DNA of 45,650 bases from a virus. The stretch is taken from positions 1 through 45,650 of the IMG/VR virus record IMGVR_UViG_3300025674_000078; one strand, written 5' to 3'. Made by a program: the position numbers and the translations under genes. Shown here piece after piece: positions 25,601-32,908 of this stretch. A model generated the notes under the pieces. The model was given only the letters and a program-made list of their open reading frames with translations, ran no database searches and was not told where the DNA came from. The stretch's first letter is position 1; each line of letters starts with the position of its first letter.

Positions 25601-27644
25601 AAATTCCAACATAGCTTCGCCCTTTACGCTTAATAACCCCCCTTCCGCATCAGATATCGCCTTTGGCCAGTTCTCATTTACTAATAAAGTAAGCGATACG
25701 TCCTGGGAGTTGGCAGGTGGACCTGGTAATTCTAAGAGGAAGAGAATCTATGTTAGCGGATTCGACGAAGACGGAAACTCCATTCTCTATGCAGGAGACA
25801 TCGCCGACCCCGACCCCTCTGCTACTGGCTTTAGCAACCTCGATGACAGATCCAAGGTGTTTGTTTGGGATCCCGAACCGGAAGAGTATGACGAAGACGG
25901 TAATGTTGTCACCGGATCTCCCTCCTGGTACATTCCTGTTACCACAGGACAGATTGTCGAAGAACAGACTGACGAAGACGGAGATGGCTTCTTACTAAAA
26001 CGCTTCGATTACGCCTTCCGCTATAAACTGCTGCCTTCACCTACCGGTTCGAATGCCGTATTCGCCTCTCTAGACTTCATCTTCGAACGCTCTGCAGCTA
26101 AGATCATCAGAGCTCAGGATAAGAGAAGGAACGATGAGCGGGTGTATCGAGTAGTCTTGGACGGATACCTAAAAGAGCGTGGTCTACGCCGTCCCCAGCC
26201 CTACTATATCCTAGAGAAGCAGGAAGGTGTTTCAGGATACCCTCTTAATAATTCCAACGATCTTCGCCTCGACCCCCTGACAATCACTCAGATCCGGACT
26301 TACGACGAGGTATTTAGGCCTGGAAAAGTAGACGTTCAGTTCCCCGGACAATATGTCACTTATCTGACCCAAGGTTCTCAGGCCCGAGCCGTATTTACTG
26401 GAGACCACTATCCAACCGTTGATAGCGATTACCCCGAATTTACAGAAGACCCGGCTGATAGCAGTACTAAAGTCGCTCTAGAAGCTATGGCAGAAAGGGC
26501 AGGGGTATGGTTCAGCGCACCACTAGAGCCTTCGGCAACACCTATTACGATTAGGACGGCGGCAAGTTCTACGACTCTGGGGTTCCGGACCTCCCTGCGT
26601 CGCCCCTCTGTCATCAGGGCTTCCGGTCACACCTGGGAATGGACGGGCTATCTCAACTACGACACTGCTTTCCCCACGTTCCAAGGCGACCCACTTGAGC
26701 AGGATTTCGCCCTGGGTAAGATTATCGTCGAGGAGAACGGTGGCCGTGTCTACGCCACAGGCATGAACGAGGAAGGCAGCTACTACCTGGGGACCACCGT
26801 ATTCGATCTGAGATCCGGCGAACAATTCGCAATCCCTCTAGCCGCCGAAGGAGAACCGGGTAATGTTACCAATCAGGTTCTGAATAACGTTATTGTCAAA
26901 AATACCCTCCTGATGCAAGACGGATCAAGTCTTGTGATGGGTAGCGATACCACCATCTTCTTTAGCTCTGATACTAAGTTTAAATCTCTAACTACGGGAG
27001 ATATCACGGCTAGTAATAATCCGCCAGAGATATATGCATCCACTTCGAAGGCTGGTATTGTTCAGCTAGCAGGACCGGATGTAATCCGTGGCGCTCTAAG
27101 CAGCTCTAATGCTGCCAATGGCACATCTCAGTACTCCGTAGTCACCGCTCTTGATCTGGCTAACGAACTCAATGTACGGTTTGGAAACAGCGTTTCCGAA
27201 GGTACCGGTGTCACTGTTACTCAGCAGTCGATCGAATTACCTGGCGGCGACCCCGATGACCCTACTGACAACATTACGCAATTCGTTATCAGTATTGGCC
27301 AAGAAGTAAACACCGATAGCGATGTAAACTTCAAGACTGTTACTGCGACGGGAGATATTACAGCGTTCTCTGACGTCAGGGGGAAAGAGAACATCATCGA
27401 TCTCGATGCTTCTCTGGAAAAGATTGAATGCCTACGGGGCGTCAAGTATAATATGAAAGACGACCCGTCCACCGACCGAATCGGTGTAATCGCTCAGGAG
27501 GTGGAGTCTATAGTTCCGGAAGTAGTCAACTACGATGAGGAAAAAGATCAGTACAGTGTCTCTTACATCTCGCTAGTACCCCTACTGATCGAGGCGGTCA
27601 AGGAGTTGTCTGAGAAAGTCAAGAAGCTAGAAGAAAAGCAGTGA
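22644..27644 (+). CDS. Long tail fibre with S74 intramolecular chaperone
   Basis: 1666 residues, GTG start. About 415-480 opens a region of right-handed beta-helix type: VDPSIGDD, PFRTLERALIEA and then IELAPGDYYID, a pattern common in cyanophage fibres. The C-terminal about 95 residues are a peptidase S74 intramolecular chaperone: SDVRGKENI (1576-1584, with the Ser1576/Lys1581 dyad), LRGVKYNM, IGVIAQEVE, and a terminal coiled coil (LIEAVKELSEKVKKLEEKQ). In this family the chaperone trimerises the fibre and then cleaves itself off before the serine. Receptor recognition is the inferred role. Confidence 0.88.
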   Translation: MDRIVFQNGKAVSSQYLNEVQKGDKFTGNSRTDYYADPTAGDEAGWEIGQRDGIKDWEIADPRVNQESALGRSAHDGIVLGWDSVAESVVVPGTPSTRPVGAGGIGVTVEAGSFVGRDGNPVSWPRQTVQILGGADSVSYLYVLDDGSDPLSVSMGNSLPSVTRAHVPLAKLVLNSTGDSLATDPQTNEVVGTGYIDLRPNTFVGNLNTYPQNLTNTTVQSADYTADIWDRVIIDTSSGSVILTLPESPSDSDRIAVVDISGTFDRFPLIIRQNPASLELLNSSSDDWIVNIRDAHLELFYHSATGQWKFEEAPGAECNPVLGSFLSCGGREFIGDRTAVECPDGAALPAKYPEPSAGVYSFEPSQSDPTLGKCYRVYDNTVALYANGTGGLISIANTPRCDREGTASAISTSRNTIFVDPSIGDDSIGNAGSEAGRPFRTLERALIEAVRESRRSGQANDRYDRVMIELAPGDYYIDNAPGSLAPLAVTDDTGLIQRTDSGYEVGSVSVGDRVVHITVDVGDSVSNQPPRALNLGRVLYSESGGVGNIARIEKISPSNSNWVVTLEYVRGGFNINDKIYYDNLSVVNPQTGGLIVPRGISVDGTDLRKVRLRPMYVPELTPVQNDPQSERTAMLKVTGGTYVSLLTFTDNPQYPRTHNTVTSVAFASQAEINGTGTETPYYGRINTLFKDLDGWGADGLEALPAETTIVAPIADSKTNRDRDLEENQTGLRIDGGDGRDNAPVSYPGATRIRDTDGSVIPLPDINSTRSSSPYVFNCSVRSIFGLNGLWAEGSRVAGFKSMVTANFTQVSLQTDPNCFTPTTYFEDPPTNKSSGTGKQYKTSTNDPFKYRHFGMRGSNDATIQIVSVFVIGNSDHFVSENGADLSITNSCSDFGDISLRGIGYKAKSFSQDEATTAPGYSGTRITQIIPPLPLSYDNLPDGRPPTLEDIEINTGFTIDYGKTLTYTVENKTPTNTAPGTIRIYIQNSNIASPFTLNNPPSASDIAFGQFSFTNKVSDTSWELAGGPGNSKRKRIYVSGFDEDGNSILYAGDIADPDPSATGFSNLDDRSKVFVWDPEPEEYDEDGNVVTGSPSWYIPVTTGQIVEEQTDEDGDGFLLKRFDYAFRYKLLPSPTGSNAVFASLDFIFERSAAKIIRAQDKRRNDERVYRVVLDGYLKERGLRRPQPYYILEKQEGVSGYPLNNSNDLRLDPLTITQIRTYDEVFRPGKVDVQFPGQYVTYLTQGSQARAVFTGDHYPTVDSDYPEFTEDPADSSTKVALEAMAERAGVWFSAPLEPSATPITIRTAASSTTLGFRTSLRRPSVIRASGHTWEWTGYLNYDTAFPTFQGDPLEQDFALGKIIVEENGGRVYATGMNEEGSYYLGTTVFDLRSGEQFAIPLAAEGEPGNVTNQVLNNVIVKNTLLMQDGSSLVMGSDTTIFFSSDTKFKSLTTGDITASNNPPEIYASTSKAGIVQLAGPDVIRGALSSSNAANGTSQYSVVTALDLANELNVRFGNSVSEGTGVTVTQQSIELPGGDPDDPTDNITQFVISIGQEVNTDSDVNFKTVTATGDITAFSDVRGKENIIDLDASLEKIECLRGVKYNMKDDPSTDRIGVIAQEVESIVPEVVNYDEEKDQYSVSYISLVPLLIEAVKELSEKVKKLEEKQ

Positions 27645-27651
27645 GATAAAT

Positions 27652-28959
27652 ATGGCTCTAAAAGCTACAAAACTTAGTGTCTCTCAGGTAGAACTAGATC
27701 TTACCGACTACGGTTCCGGTCAGACCGTCAAAGTCAAGATAGACTGGACCTCTGACGCTGAGGGTAGCTCTTCTGCTACCTATAATTTTGGCCAAAACTA
27801 CACCTTTACAGGAAGTTCTGATACAAAAACAGAAGATGTCAGAGGGGGTGCGAAGTATACCTTTACTCACAGCAGCTCGTTAAACGATCCGGATCAGGAT
27901 ATTCAGATAAATTCATCGTCAGGAAATTCTGTCTCCTGGGGATTTGAAGATGGCGGCGGCAGCGGTACTACGGGAGTAGGGGGAGGAAATACTGATGGGG
28001 ATTACAACGACGGAGTAATTACTGTCACATTTATCTCAGTAACCTCTGATTATATTCCTGACAACAGTGTATGTCCTACTCCGCAGCCCTGGAGTAACTT
28101 TGGAGTTATCACCAACTGCGGTTCACCTCCTTCTTTAACTACCTCTGCAAATGGCATAAATGTCACCAAGAGTGGTAATAGTGTAACTATTAACCTGTCA
28201 AACTATGCAAATAAGCTAACATCGATTAATTTTTCTCACTCAGTAACTAGTAGTTGGAATAATTCTTTAGGATTCAATATAGCCGAAGCATCGGACATCA
28301 GAGTGAACGGCTCTGATGTGGGTGGAAATCCCTATAGTAAGAGTTCTTACTCCAACAATAACATGCCGTCATCGAGCACTATTGTCCTCGCTAACTTGGA
28401 TGGGGGTAACTACAACTACACCTTTACTCACTCCAGCACAGACGGTCCAGTCCCCAAAAGAGATAACTGGAACAGAGTGTGTGTCGATGTTACTGATCCG
28501 GAAACTCAAGCTATATTTGAACAGTGTTCTTGTAATAAGTACGAGGAGACTTACACAGGGACATGGCCTCCATGTCCGAAGGGAGTATGGCTCGTTAAAA
28601 GTGGTGGTTCTACGGTAGAATGGGTCTATAGCGATGGTAAAGATGCTGGCTACGAATCTCAGAGGTCGACCCTAACCGTATCAGGTACACGTCCCATAGT
28701 ACCCGCGACAGGTCCCATAACAATGGCCATTGCTGATCAGTCTCTGTATATCAAAGGAATGTCAGGAGGCAGATTTTCAGTCGGATCTTATAGACAATAC
28801 GTCAATGCGTCCTTGACAAATAGATTAAGATTCAGAGATCCCGTTAACCGGGAATCAAAGTCAGAGCTTGTAACAAACACCACTGACCCCTCTTACGACG
28901 ACGACAACTATGCAGCATTTTCAGAATTCCGACTCTACGCCGGAGCGGAGCCGCCCTAA
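27652..28959 (+). CDS. Fibre/adhesin-like virion protein with DYND motif
   Basis: 435 residues, rich in Ser, Asn, Gly and Thr. Two similar beta domains (about 1-125 and 160-270) each end with YTFTHSS, suggesting an internal duplication. Around 100-125, WGFEDGG...DGDYNDGVITVTF resembles the acidic DxDYND motif of secreted calcium-binding beta domains (DUF4114-like). A cysteine pair (QCSC) lies near 300. It follows the S74 fibre gene by seven bases, so it is probably coexpressed as an accessory fibre or adhesin. Calcium binding is inferred only from the motif. Confidence 0.68.
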   Translation: MALKATKLSVSQVELDLTDYGSGQTVKVKIDWTSDAEGSSSATYNFGQNYTFTGSSDTKTEDVRGGAKYTFTHSSSLNDPDQDIQINSSSGNSVSWGFEDGGGSGTTGVGGGNTDGDYNDGVITVTFISVTSDYIPDNSVCPTPQPWSNFGVITNCGSPPSLTTSANGINVTKSGNSVTINLSNYANKLTSINFSHSVTSSWNNSLGFNIAEASDIRVNGSDVGGNPYSKSSYSNNNMPSSSTIVLANLDGGNYNYTFTHSSTDGPVPKRDNWNRVCVDVTDPETQAIFEQCSCNKYEETYTGTWPPCPKGVWLVKSGGSTVEWVYSDGKDAGYESQRSTLTVSGTRPIVPATGPITMAIADQSLYIKGMSGGRFSVGSYRQYVNASLTNRLRFRDPVNRESKSELVTNTTDPSYDDDNYAAFSEFRLYAGAEPP

Positions 28960-29227
28960 GAGAACACGAGTACCTCGGTGGTGGGCCACGTTCACCGGTT
29001 CACTACCGAAATTCAACCTCCCTTGGCTCGAACCCAAGGAGTGGACACCCGAGCTCGCGAAGCGGTGGATAGCCTCTGTGCCGGCCAAATGCCCCTTTGA
29101 GAGGGAGGTCCGGGTCAGGGGCATCTTAATCCTGTACATCCCCCCTCTATGCCCCCTCAACCCCCTGAGTACTCAACTGTATCGGATAAGACTTCAGGCT
29201 CAGGAGTACCTGGCAAATCTTAAATAA
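28910..29227 (+). CDS. Protein of the cyanobacterial 'Mo-dependent nitrogenase C-terminus' family
   Basis: 105 residues. The C-terminal half reads IASVPAKCPFERE, ILILYIPPLCPLNPL and then YRIRLQAQEYLANL. This matches the pattern of the cyanobacterial family annotated as Mo-dependent nitrogenase C-terminus (CPFER, IPPLCKLNPLYDQL, LRFRALCYLA). Despite the name, nothing in it suggests nitrogenase activity and the function is unknown. The N-terminus is basic. The ATG overlaps the upstream adhesin gene by 50 bases in another frame, and no closer start exists. It is a strong hint of a cyanobacterial host. Confidence 0.7.
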   Translation: MQHFQNSDSTPERSRPKRTRVPRWWATFTGSLPKFNLPWLEPKEWTPELAKRWIASVPAKCPFEREVRVRGILILYIPPLCPLNPLSTQLYRIRLQAQEYLANLK

Positions 29228-29233
29228 TCCTAA

Positions 29234-29304
29234 ACCACCAAATCCTGTGGTACAGTATCTGCAGAGGAGCATCTGGCTCCTCCATATCTCAGTGAGAACA
29301 ACCC
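29234..29304 (+). promoter_or_regulatory. Promoter/leader region of the candidate SSB gene
   Basis: Contains an extended -10 TGGTACAGT (29248-29256) overlapped by an inverted repeat ACCAC-N8-GTGGT (29234-29251), then a 7-bp hairpin GAGGAGC-ATCTG-GCTCCTC (29264-29282) and a small TCTC/GAGA repeat just before the ATG. The hairpin has no U-tract, so it is not a terminator. A regulated or stabilised leader is likely. Confidence 0.45.
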
Positions 29305-30240
29305 ATGGCAGCAGCCACTTTCACAGTCAACACCATCCAGGTGGGTACAGGATCCCCCGATCTCGCCCCGCTAGCAGGGCGCGAGTACAGCAGTCAGTAC
29401 ACTGCTCTGCCTAACGCTAACATGCCGAAGGCAATGCGTCAGGATCTCGACAAGGTCTTCTCTGCCCTTACAGGCGAGGAGCTCCCCCTTGAAGAGAACA
29501 CCTTCCTCATCAAAGCAGAGGACGGTGTCTACACCCGTCTCTTCGGTCCTGTCCTCAAGGCAGGAAACGACGGCGTAGAGGACACAAAAACCGGTAGCGC
29601 CTACATCCAGTGGGGTAACCGTTTCATCCCGGTATCCCTGACCAAAGAAGGCGTCGTCACTGACTCCGGTACCCTGGAAGCCGAATTCTCTGAATTCAAC
29701 TTCAGCGGACGCGGTGAAGACATCTCCTTCATGATCTCGGTCGACGAGGAAGATGGTAACGGGCAGGTCGTCCTCCCCGTATCCGTCCGTTTCATCAACT
29801 GGGAGAATCCGCCCGAGATCAAAGCGCTTAACGCGTTGATGAAGAAGGGCAAGGAGGCCGATCTCCTCAGCCTGGTTCAGCAAGTCGCACCTCGTGGGCA
29901 AGTACGTCAGCGTGCTGATGAAGAGATCGACTTCCGTGAACTCCAGGAGAATGTTAACTACGAGGTCATCAGCTATCGCGGTGTTAACACGCAGTATGGC
30001 CAGTCCTTCCGTATCCTGATCAAGGATTATCCCGAGGAGGGTAAAACGGCCGAGTGCTGGGCACATGCATCATTGCGTCCTCTGCTCTCGACCCAGCCCG
30101 AGATCTCTGAGGAGAAGCCGGCCACTGTAACTATTAAGGATAAGACTATCCTTGACAATGGTAAGACCCGGATCCGGTGTTCGATGATCCTGAGTGCTCA
30201 GGAAGAGGTGGCTGACGACAGCCTCGACCTCAACTTCTGA
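29305..30240 (+). CDS. Candidate single-stranded DNA-binding protein (acidic C-tail)
   Basis: 311 residues, family not recognised. The C-terminus (EEVADDSLDLNF) is short, acidic and ends in Phe, like the protein-interaction tails of SSB proteins, and the body is beta-rich. Codon choice is strikingly biased to C-ending codons compared with neighbours, suggesting very high expression. It stands alone between a host-type promoter/leader and a strong terminator, and opens the replication and nucleotide-metabolism block. These facts suit an abundant early SSB. An abundant structural or regulatory protein is the alternative. Confidence 0.6.
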   Translation: MAAATFTVNTIQVGTGSPDLAPLAGREYSSQYTALPNANMPKAMRQDLDKVFSALTGEELPLEENTFLIKAEDGVYTRLFGPVLKAGNDGVEDTKTGSAYIQWGNRFIPVSLTKEGVVTDSGTLEAEFSEFNFSGRGEDISFMISVDEEDGNGQVVLPVSVRFINWENPPEIKALNALMKKGKEADLLSLVQQVAPRGQVRQRADEEIDFRELQENVNYEVISYRGVNTQYGQSFRILIKDYPEEGKTAECWAHASLRPLLSTQPEISEEKPATVTIKDKTILDNGKTRIRCSMILSAQEEVADDSLDLNF

Positions 30241-30249
30241 TCGCTTTGG

Positions 30250-30282
30250 GGGGGAGGTATCTTTACCTCCCTCTTTCTTTTC
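30250..30282 (+). terminator. Intrinsic terminator after the candidate SSB gene
   Basis: Stem GGGAGGTA / TACCTCCC with TCTT loop (30252-30271), extended by two weaker pairs, followed by TCTTTCTTTT. It directly precedes the GTTGAAAGC motif at 30283, so one transcription unit ends where the next begins. Confidence 0.85.
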
Positions 30283-30291
30283 GTTGAAAGC
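30283..30291 (+). promoter_or_regulatory. GTTGAAAGC motif before 30312
   Basis: The motif continues TTAGTAGATAAG, the fullest match to the consensus, 20 bases before the ATG at 30312 and immediately after an intrinsic terminator. It is therefore probably the sole promoter of the following gene. Confidence 0.72.
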
Positions 30292-30311
30292 TTAGTAGAT
30301 AAGATAACTCC

Positions 30312-30863
30312 ATGTCTGATAATCAAATTTCACCTCCCTATGGCTGGAAATCTCTGGACCCCGAGGAGGTTAGTTACGAATTCGGCGAAGCCAGATTCGG
30401 CACTGGTCCGAACGATATTCCGGCTAACGAAACCGGCACTGATGGTAAAAGTCAAGAGGACGAATATCACAGTGTCGATGTTAGTCCAGACTCCGCAGGA
30501 GTTGCGAAGACCGGGGGTGGCGAGAAGTCTAGTTATGGTAACACAGATGATTACCGGCCAGAAGCCGGCTCTAAAGAGCCGGGTGACACTGGCACTCTCG
30601 ACCTCCCCGTCGGCCATATTGTCGTCGAGAATGGCATGGCATCGGGACAAAACTATTACCTGGTGCAGGATATCAAGACGGAGAAATTCTACACCGTCGT
30701 GCCGAACTATAAAGAAGGTAAGCAGTATAAATCGCCGATGAAATCGGACCGAACCTCTGCTCTCAGCGATGCTTATCGCGTCCTCGCCGCTTCTCTCCCC
30801 GACTCCTCTCTCGCTCAGCTTAGAGAGAGATTCCCTGAAACCCCTGCTCTTCCAAATGTCTAA
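30312..30863 (+). CDS. Hypothetical acidic protein
   Basis: 183 residues. Residues 1-100 are acidic, glycine-rich and probably disordered. Residues about 100-180 form a compact domain (LPVGHIVVENGMASGQNYYLVQDIKTEKFYTVVP then a basic helix ending LAQLRERF). No known family. It is placed after a strong terminator and a consensus GTTGAAAGC motif, so late expression is likely. It overlaps the DUF4278-like gene by 8 bases. Confidence 0.65.
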   Translation: MSDNQISPPYGWKSLDPEEVSYEFGEARFGTGPNDIPANETGTDGKSQEDEYHSVDVSPDSAGVAKTGGGEKSSYGNTDDYRPEAGSKEPGDTGTLDLPVGHIVVENGMASGQNYYLVQDIKTEKFYTVVPNYKEGKQYKSPMKSDRTSALSDAYRVLAASLPDSSLAQLRERFPETPALPNV

Positions 30864-31038
30864 TCACGAACATATTGCCACGTATCGAGGCGTAAAATAC
30901 GATACGGACGAACAAAAAGATAACTATGTGTCGTGGTGGAATCAGATCCACTGCGATGCGAGACGCTGGCTAGTCTATCGTGGTAACTCGTATAGAGCTT
31001 TTGACCAGTGCGGAGTCAAGGATTCCGTGCTACACTAA
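30856..31038 (+). CDS. DUF4278-like small protein
   Basis: 60 residues from the ATG at 30856, which overlaps the previous stop. An in-frame upstream start would run deep into the preceding gene and is rejected. It contains two YRG motifs (TYRGVKYD near residue 9 and VYRGNSYRAF near 46), the pattern of DUF4278, a short domain found mainly in cyanobacteria and their phages. Its function is unknown. The promoter for nrdB lies within its last codons. Confidence 0.68.
   Translation: MSNHEHIATYRGVKYDTDEQKDNYVSWWNQIHCDARRWLVYRGNSYRAFDQCGVKDSVLH
31028..31036 (+). promoter_or_regulatory. Extended -10 (TGCTACACT) before nrdB
   Basis: TGCTACACT, about 22 bases before the nrdB ATG at 31059, overlaps the end of the upstream gene. 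It is similar to the other TGCTANANT elements. The -35 is weak. Confidence 0.45.
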
Positions 31039-31058
31039 CAAACATATCGCACAGAGTT

Positions 31059-32063
31059 ATGTCCATCCTCTCCCATGTCCCGATGCTGTACAAGGCGAAG
31101 TCGGGCTATGAGTATCCAGAATTCTTTGAATACTACCAGAGTGCCGTGGCGTCTGTGTGGAGGCCGGAAGAGGTTGCGATGGCTTCCGATGTCAATGACT
31201 GGCACCATAATCTGTCGCAGAGCGAGAGAGATTTGATCGCTGGGGTGTTACGAGGATTCACTGTAGCCGAGATGGGCATCTCCGAGTATTGGGGAGATAC
31301 GGTGTGTAAGCTGTTCAAGAAGCCGGAGATCTTGAGTATGGCCCGGGCGTTTAGCTTCTTCGAACAGATCCATGCTCAGGCGTATAACCATCTCTCCGAC
31401 ACCCTGGGCATCAATGAGTTCGAAGCGTTCTTGTCCGACTCTACTGCGCAGAAGAAAGTTGAGCGTTTTTTCACTTCATGTAGCTCTGAAAAGGTATCTC
31501 TCGCAGTGTTCAGTGGAGCGGGTGAAGGAGTAAGCCTTTTCGCTTCTTTCGCCATTCTCTTGGCCTTTAACAAAACCGGTCGGATGAAAGGTTTGGCCCA
31601 GATTATATCATGGAGTTCGATTGACGAAGGCCTTCATAGTAATGGGGGTAGCGGTTTGTTTAGAAGACTGGTAAAAGAGACCGGCATTACCGACAAAGAG
31701 ATAGCCGAGATCAAAGCTGGCTTCGATACAGTAGTCGAAAACGAGTATAGCTTCCTAGATAACATCTTCAGCACCATAGACAATACCGCCATCCCCATCG
31801 CTCTATCTGACCTCAAATCATATATAAAATCTCGGGCTAACAACCGACTCGAGAATCTTGGTCTTCCTCAGCTTGGCTATTCGATGACCGCTGAGGATAT
31901 CTCCTCCTCCCGCTCCATTTCGGACTGGTTCGACCCCATGGTCAAAGGTCAAACGAACACCGACTTCTTCGCCATGAGTAAAGACGGAGGCGGCTATGTC
32001 GCCAAACCGTCCCAAGATTTCCTATCCGTCGACCTTAGCGCATTGGATCTCGAACTCGTGTAG
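31059..32063 (+). CDS. nrdB: Ribonucleotide reductase small subunit (class I)
   Basis: 334 residues from the ATG at 31059. An upstream in-frame start at 31008 is rejected because the -10 lies inside that extension. Di-iron and radical features are present: EQIHAQAY (Glu102, His105 and Tyr109, matching E115/H118/Y122 of E. coli), a glutamate in the GAGEGVSLF region, and IDEGLH near 195. It pairs with NrdA encoded just downstream and makes deoxynucleotides for phage replication. The C-terminal tail (SVDLSALDLELV) is of the type that docks on NrdA. The radical tyrosine indicates a normal class Ia-like cofactor. Confidence 0.95.
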   Translation: MSILSHVPMLYKAKSGYEYPEFFEYYQSAVASVWRPEEVAMASDVNDWHHNLSQSERDLIAGVLRGFTVAEMGISEYWGDTVCKLFKKPEILSMARAFSFFEQIHAQAYNHLSDTLGINEFEAFLSDSTAQKKVERFFTSCSSEKVSLAVFSGAGEGVSLFASFAILLAFNKTGRMKGLAQIISWSSIDEGLHSNGGSGLFRRLVKETGITDKEIAEIKAGFDTVVENEYSFLDNIFSTIDNTAIPIALSDLKSYIKSRANNRLENLGLPQLGYSMTAEDISSSRSISDWFDPMVKGQTNTDFFAMSKDGGGYVAKPSQDFLSVDLSALDLELV

Positions 32064-32065
32064 CC

Positions 32066-32227
32066 ATGCCATATCCCTTTCCCAAGCCCTATCGCCAGGA
32101 GCCAGACGGCCCCTGGGTAGTGCTGGGAGAAAGGGGAGTGCGGACTTTCACTGATCCCGAGGTTGCCTGGTCCACTTACTACTTCGCTAAATTAAACTAT
32201 GAAAAAGCAAACCGACAAAAATACTGA
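32066..32227 (+). CDS. Small hypothetical protein (53 aa)
   Basis: 53 residues, beginning two bases after the nrdB stop. Proline-rich N-terminus (MPYPFPKPYRQ), a WVVLGERGVRTF strand pair and an aromatic-rich helix (AWSTYYFAKLNYEKANRQ). No family recognised. The tight spacing on both sides and coding-like composition support it as a real gene within the nrdB unit. Confidence 0.55.
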   Translation: MPYPFPKPYRQEPDGPWVVLGERGVRTFTDPEVAWSTYYFAKLNYEKANRQKY

Positions 32228-32231
32228 ATAT

Positions 32232-32354
32232 ATGGAAAAAGTCCACGGTACTACGTGTCTAGTAAGCGAAGCGGGCCGGGCGGACAGGCTCTTGGAAATT
32301 CACCGCTCTAAGGTAGAAAGAGCTAAGAGATTGATAAACTCGGTTGAGATTTAA
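32232..32354 (+). CDS. Tiny hypothetical protein (40 aa)
   Basis: 40 residues, ATG four bases after the preceding stop. The second half is a basic amphipathic helix (ADRLLEIHRSKVERAKRLI). No family recognised. Position in a close-packed run between two genes is the main support, and it may be only a chance frame. Confidence 0.4.
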   Translation: MEKVHGTTCLVSEAGRADRLLEIHRSKVERAKRLINSVEI

Positions 32355-32360
32355 AGGCCA

Positions 32361-32843
32361 ATGGATATCAATATCAACATACCTGAGGGTTGGCAGGTGG
32401 GTGAAAACGAGGACACCGAATCCTTCGAAGAAATCCCTGAACTCGATCCGGCTGACGCTAAGCGCGAGCAGTGGAAACAGTGGAAAGATTCGCCCTATCA
32501 GATTAGTGATATGGGCAGGGTACGCCGTGTCCAGCAGAATGGCGGAATCAACTATAGAAAACCACGATCCGATGACCGGGGCAAGTACAGGGTCAACCTG
32601 ACCTGGGAACGTAATGGTATTCCTTATCGCGAAGAACCCTTCCTGCACCAGATGGTGATGTCGATTTTCGGCCCAGAGAAACCTCAGGGCGATCACATCG
32701 TCGTATGTCACAAAAAGCCCACAGGACCCGATGGTAAGCCCGACAACCGCCTCGCTAACCTATACTGGTGTGACAGAAGCAGGAATGTTGAAGACTCATG
32801 GGACGACGGACTGATGGAGACGGGGGCGAGGTGGAAGAGTTGA
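32361..32843 (+). CDS. HNH homing endonuclease with NUMOD4-like domain
   Basis: 160 residues. About 40-60 reads WKDSPYQISDMGRVRRV, typical of the NUMOD4 DNA-binding domain. About 90-135 has LHQMVMSIFG, then VVCHKKPTGPDGKPDNRLANLYWC, the HNH nuclease core (His, Asn, Asn). It sits between nrdB and nrdA, a usual place for free-standing homing endonucleases that target RNR genes. Its stop TGA lies within the following GTTGAAAGC motif. The acidic N-terminal 35 residues are unusual. Confidence 0.85.
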   Translation: MDININIPEGWQVGENEDTESFEEIPELDPADAKREQWKQWKDSPYQISDMGRVRRVQQNGGINYRKPRSDDRGKYRVNLTWERNGIPYREEPFLHQMVMSIFGPEKPQGDHIVVCHKKPTGPDGKPDNRLANLYWCDRSRNVEDSWDDGLMETGARWKS

Positions 32844-32847
32844 AAGC
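32839..32847 (+). promoter_or_regulatory. GTTGAAAGC motif upstream of nrdA
   Basis: The motif continues ATAGTAG. The TGA inside GTTGAAAGC is the stop codon of the HNH gene. It is 61 bases from the nrdA start, longer than usual, with a palindrome in between. Confidence 0.55.
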
Positions 32848-32882
32848 ATAGTAGTTATTTAAATCAACACACATCAGCAGAT

Positions 32883-32897
32883 TACAGACGGTCTGTA
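32883..32897. promoter_or_regulatory. Perfect 15-base palindrome in the nrdA leader
   Basis: TACAGACGGTCTGTA, 7-bp arms about one central base, 11 bases before the TTG start. Its core ACAGACGG-W-CTGT also occurs in the phoH leader hairpin (5442-5454). It may be a repressor operator or RNA hairpin; unproven. Confidence 0.5.
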
Positions 32898-32908
32898 GTG
32901 GTGGATTT

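Noticed and set aside
28910-29227. Nitrogen-fixation role for the 'Mo-dependent nitrogenase' homologue
   Set aside because: The family name does not reflect known activity; there is no metal-cluster motif or nif gene nearby.
29371-30066. 231-aa minus-strand frame inside the candidate SSB gene
   Set aside because: It is best explained by the strong C-ending codon bias of the real gene, which removes antisense stops.
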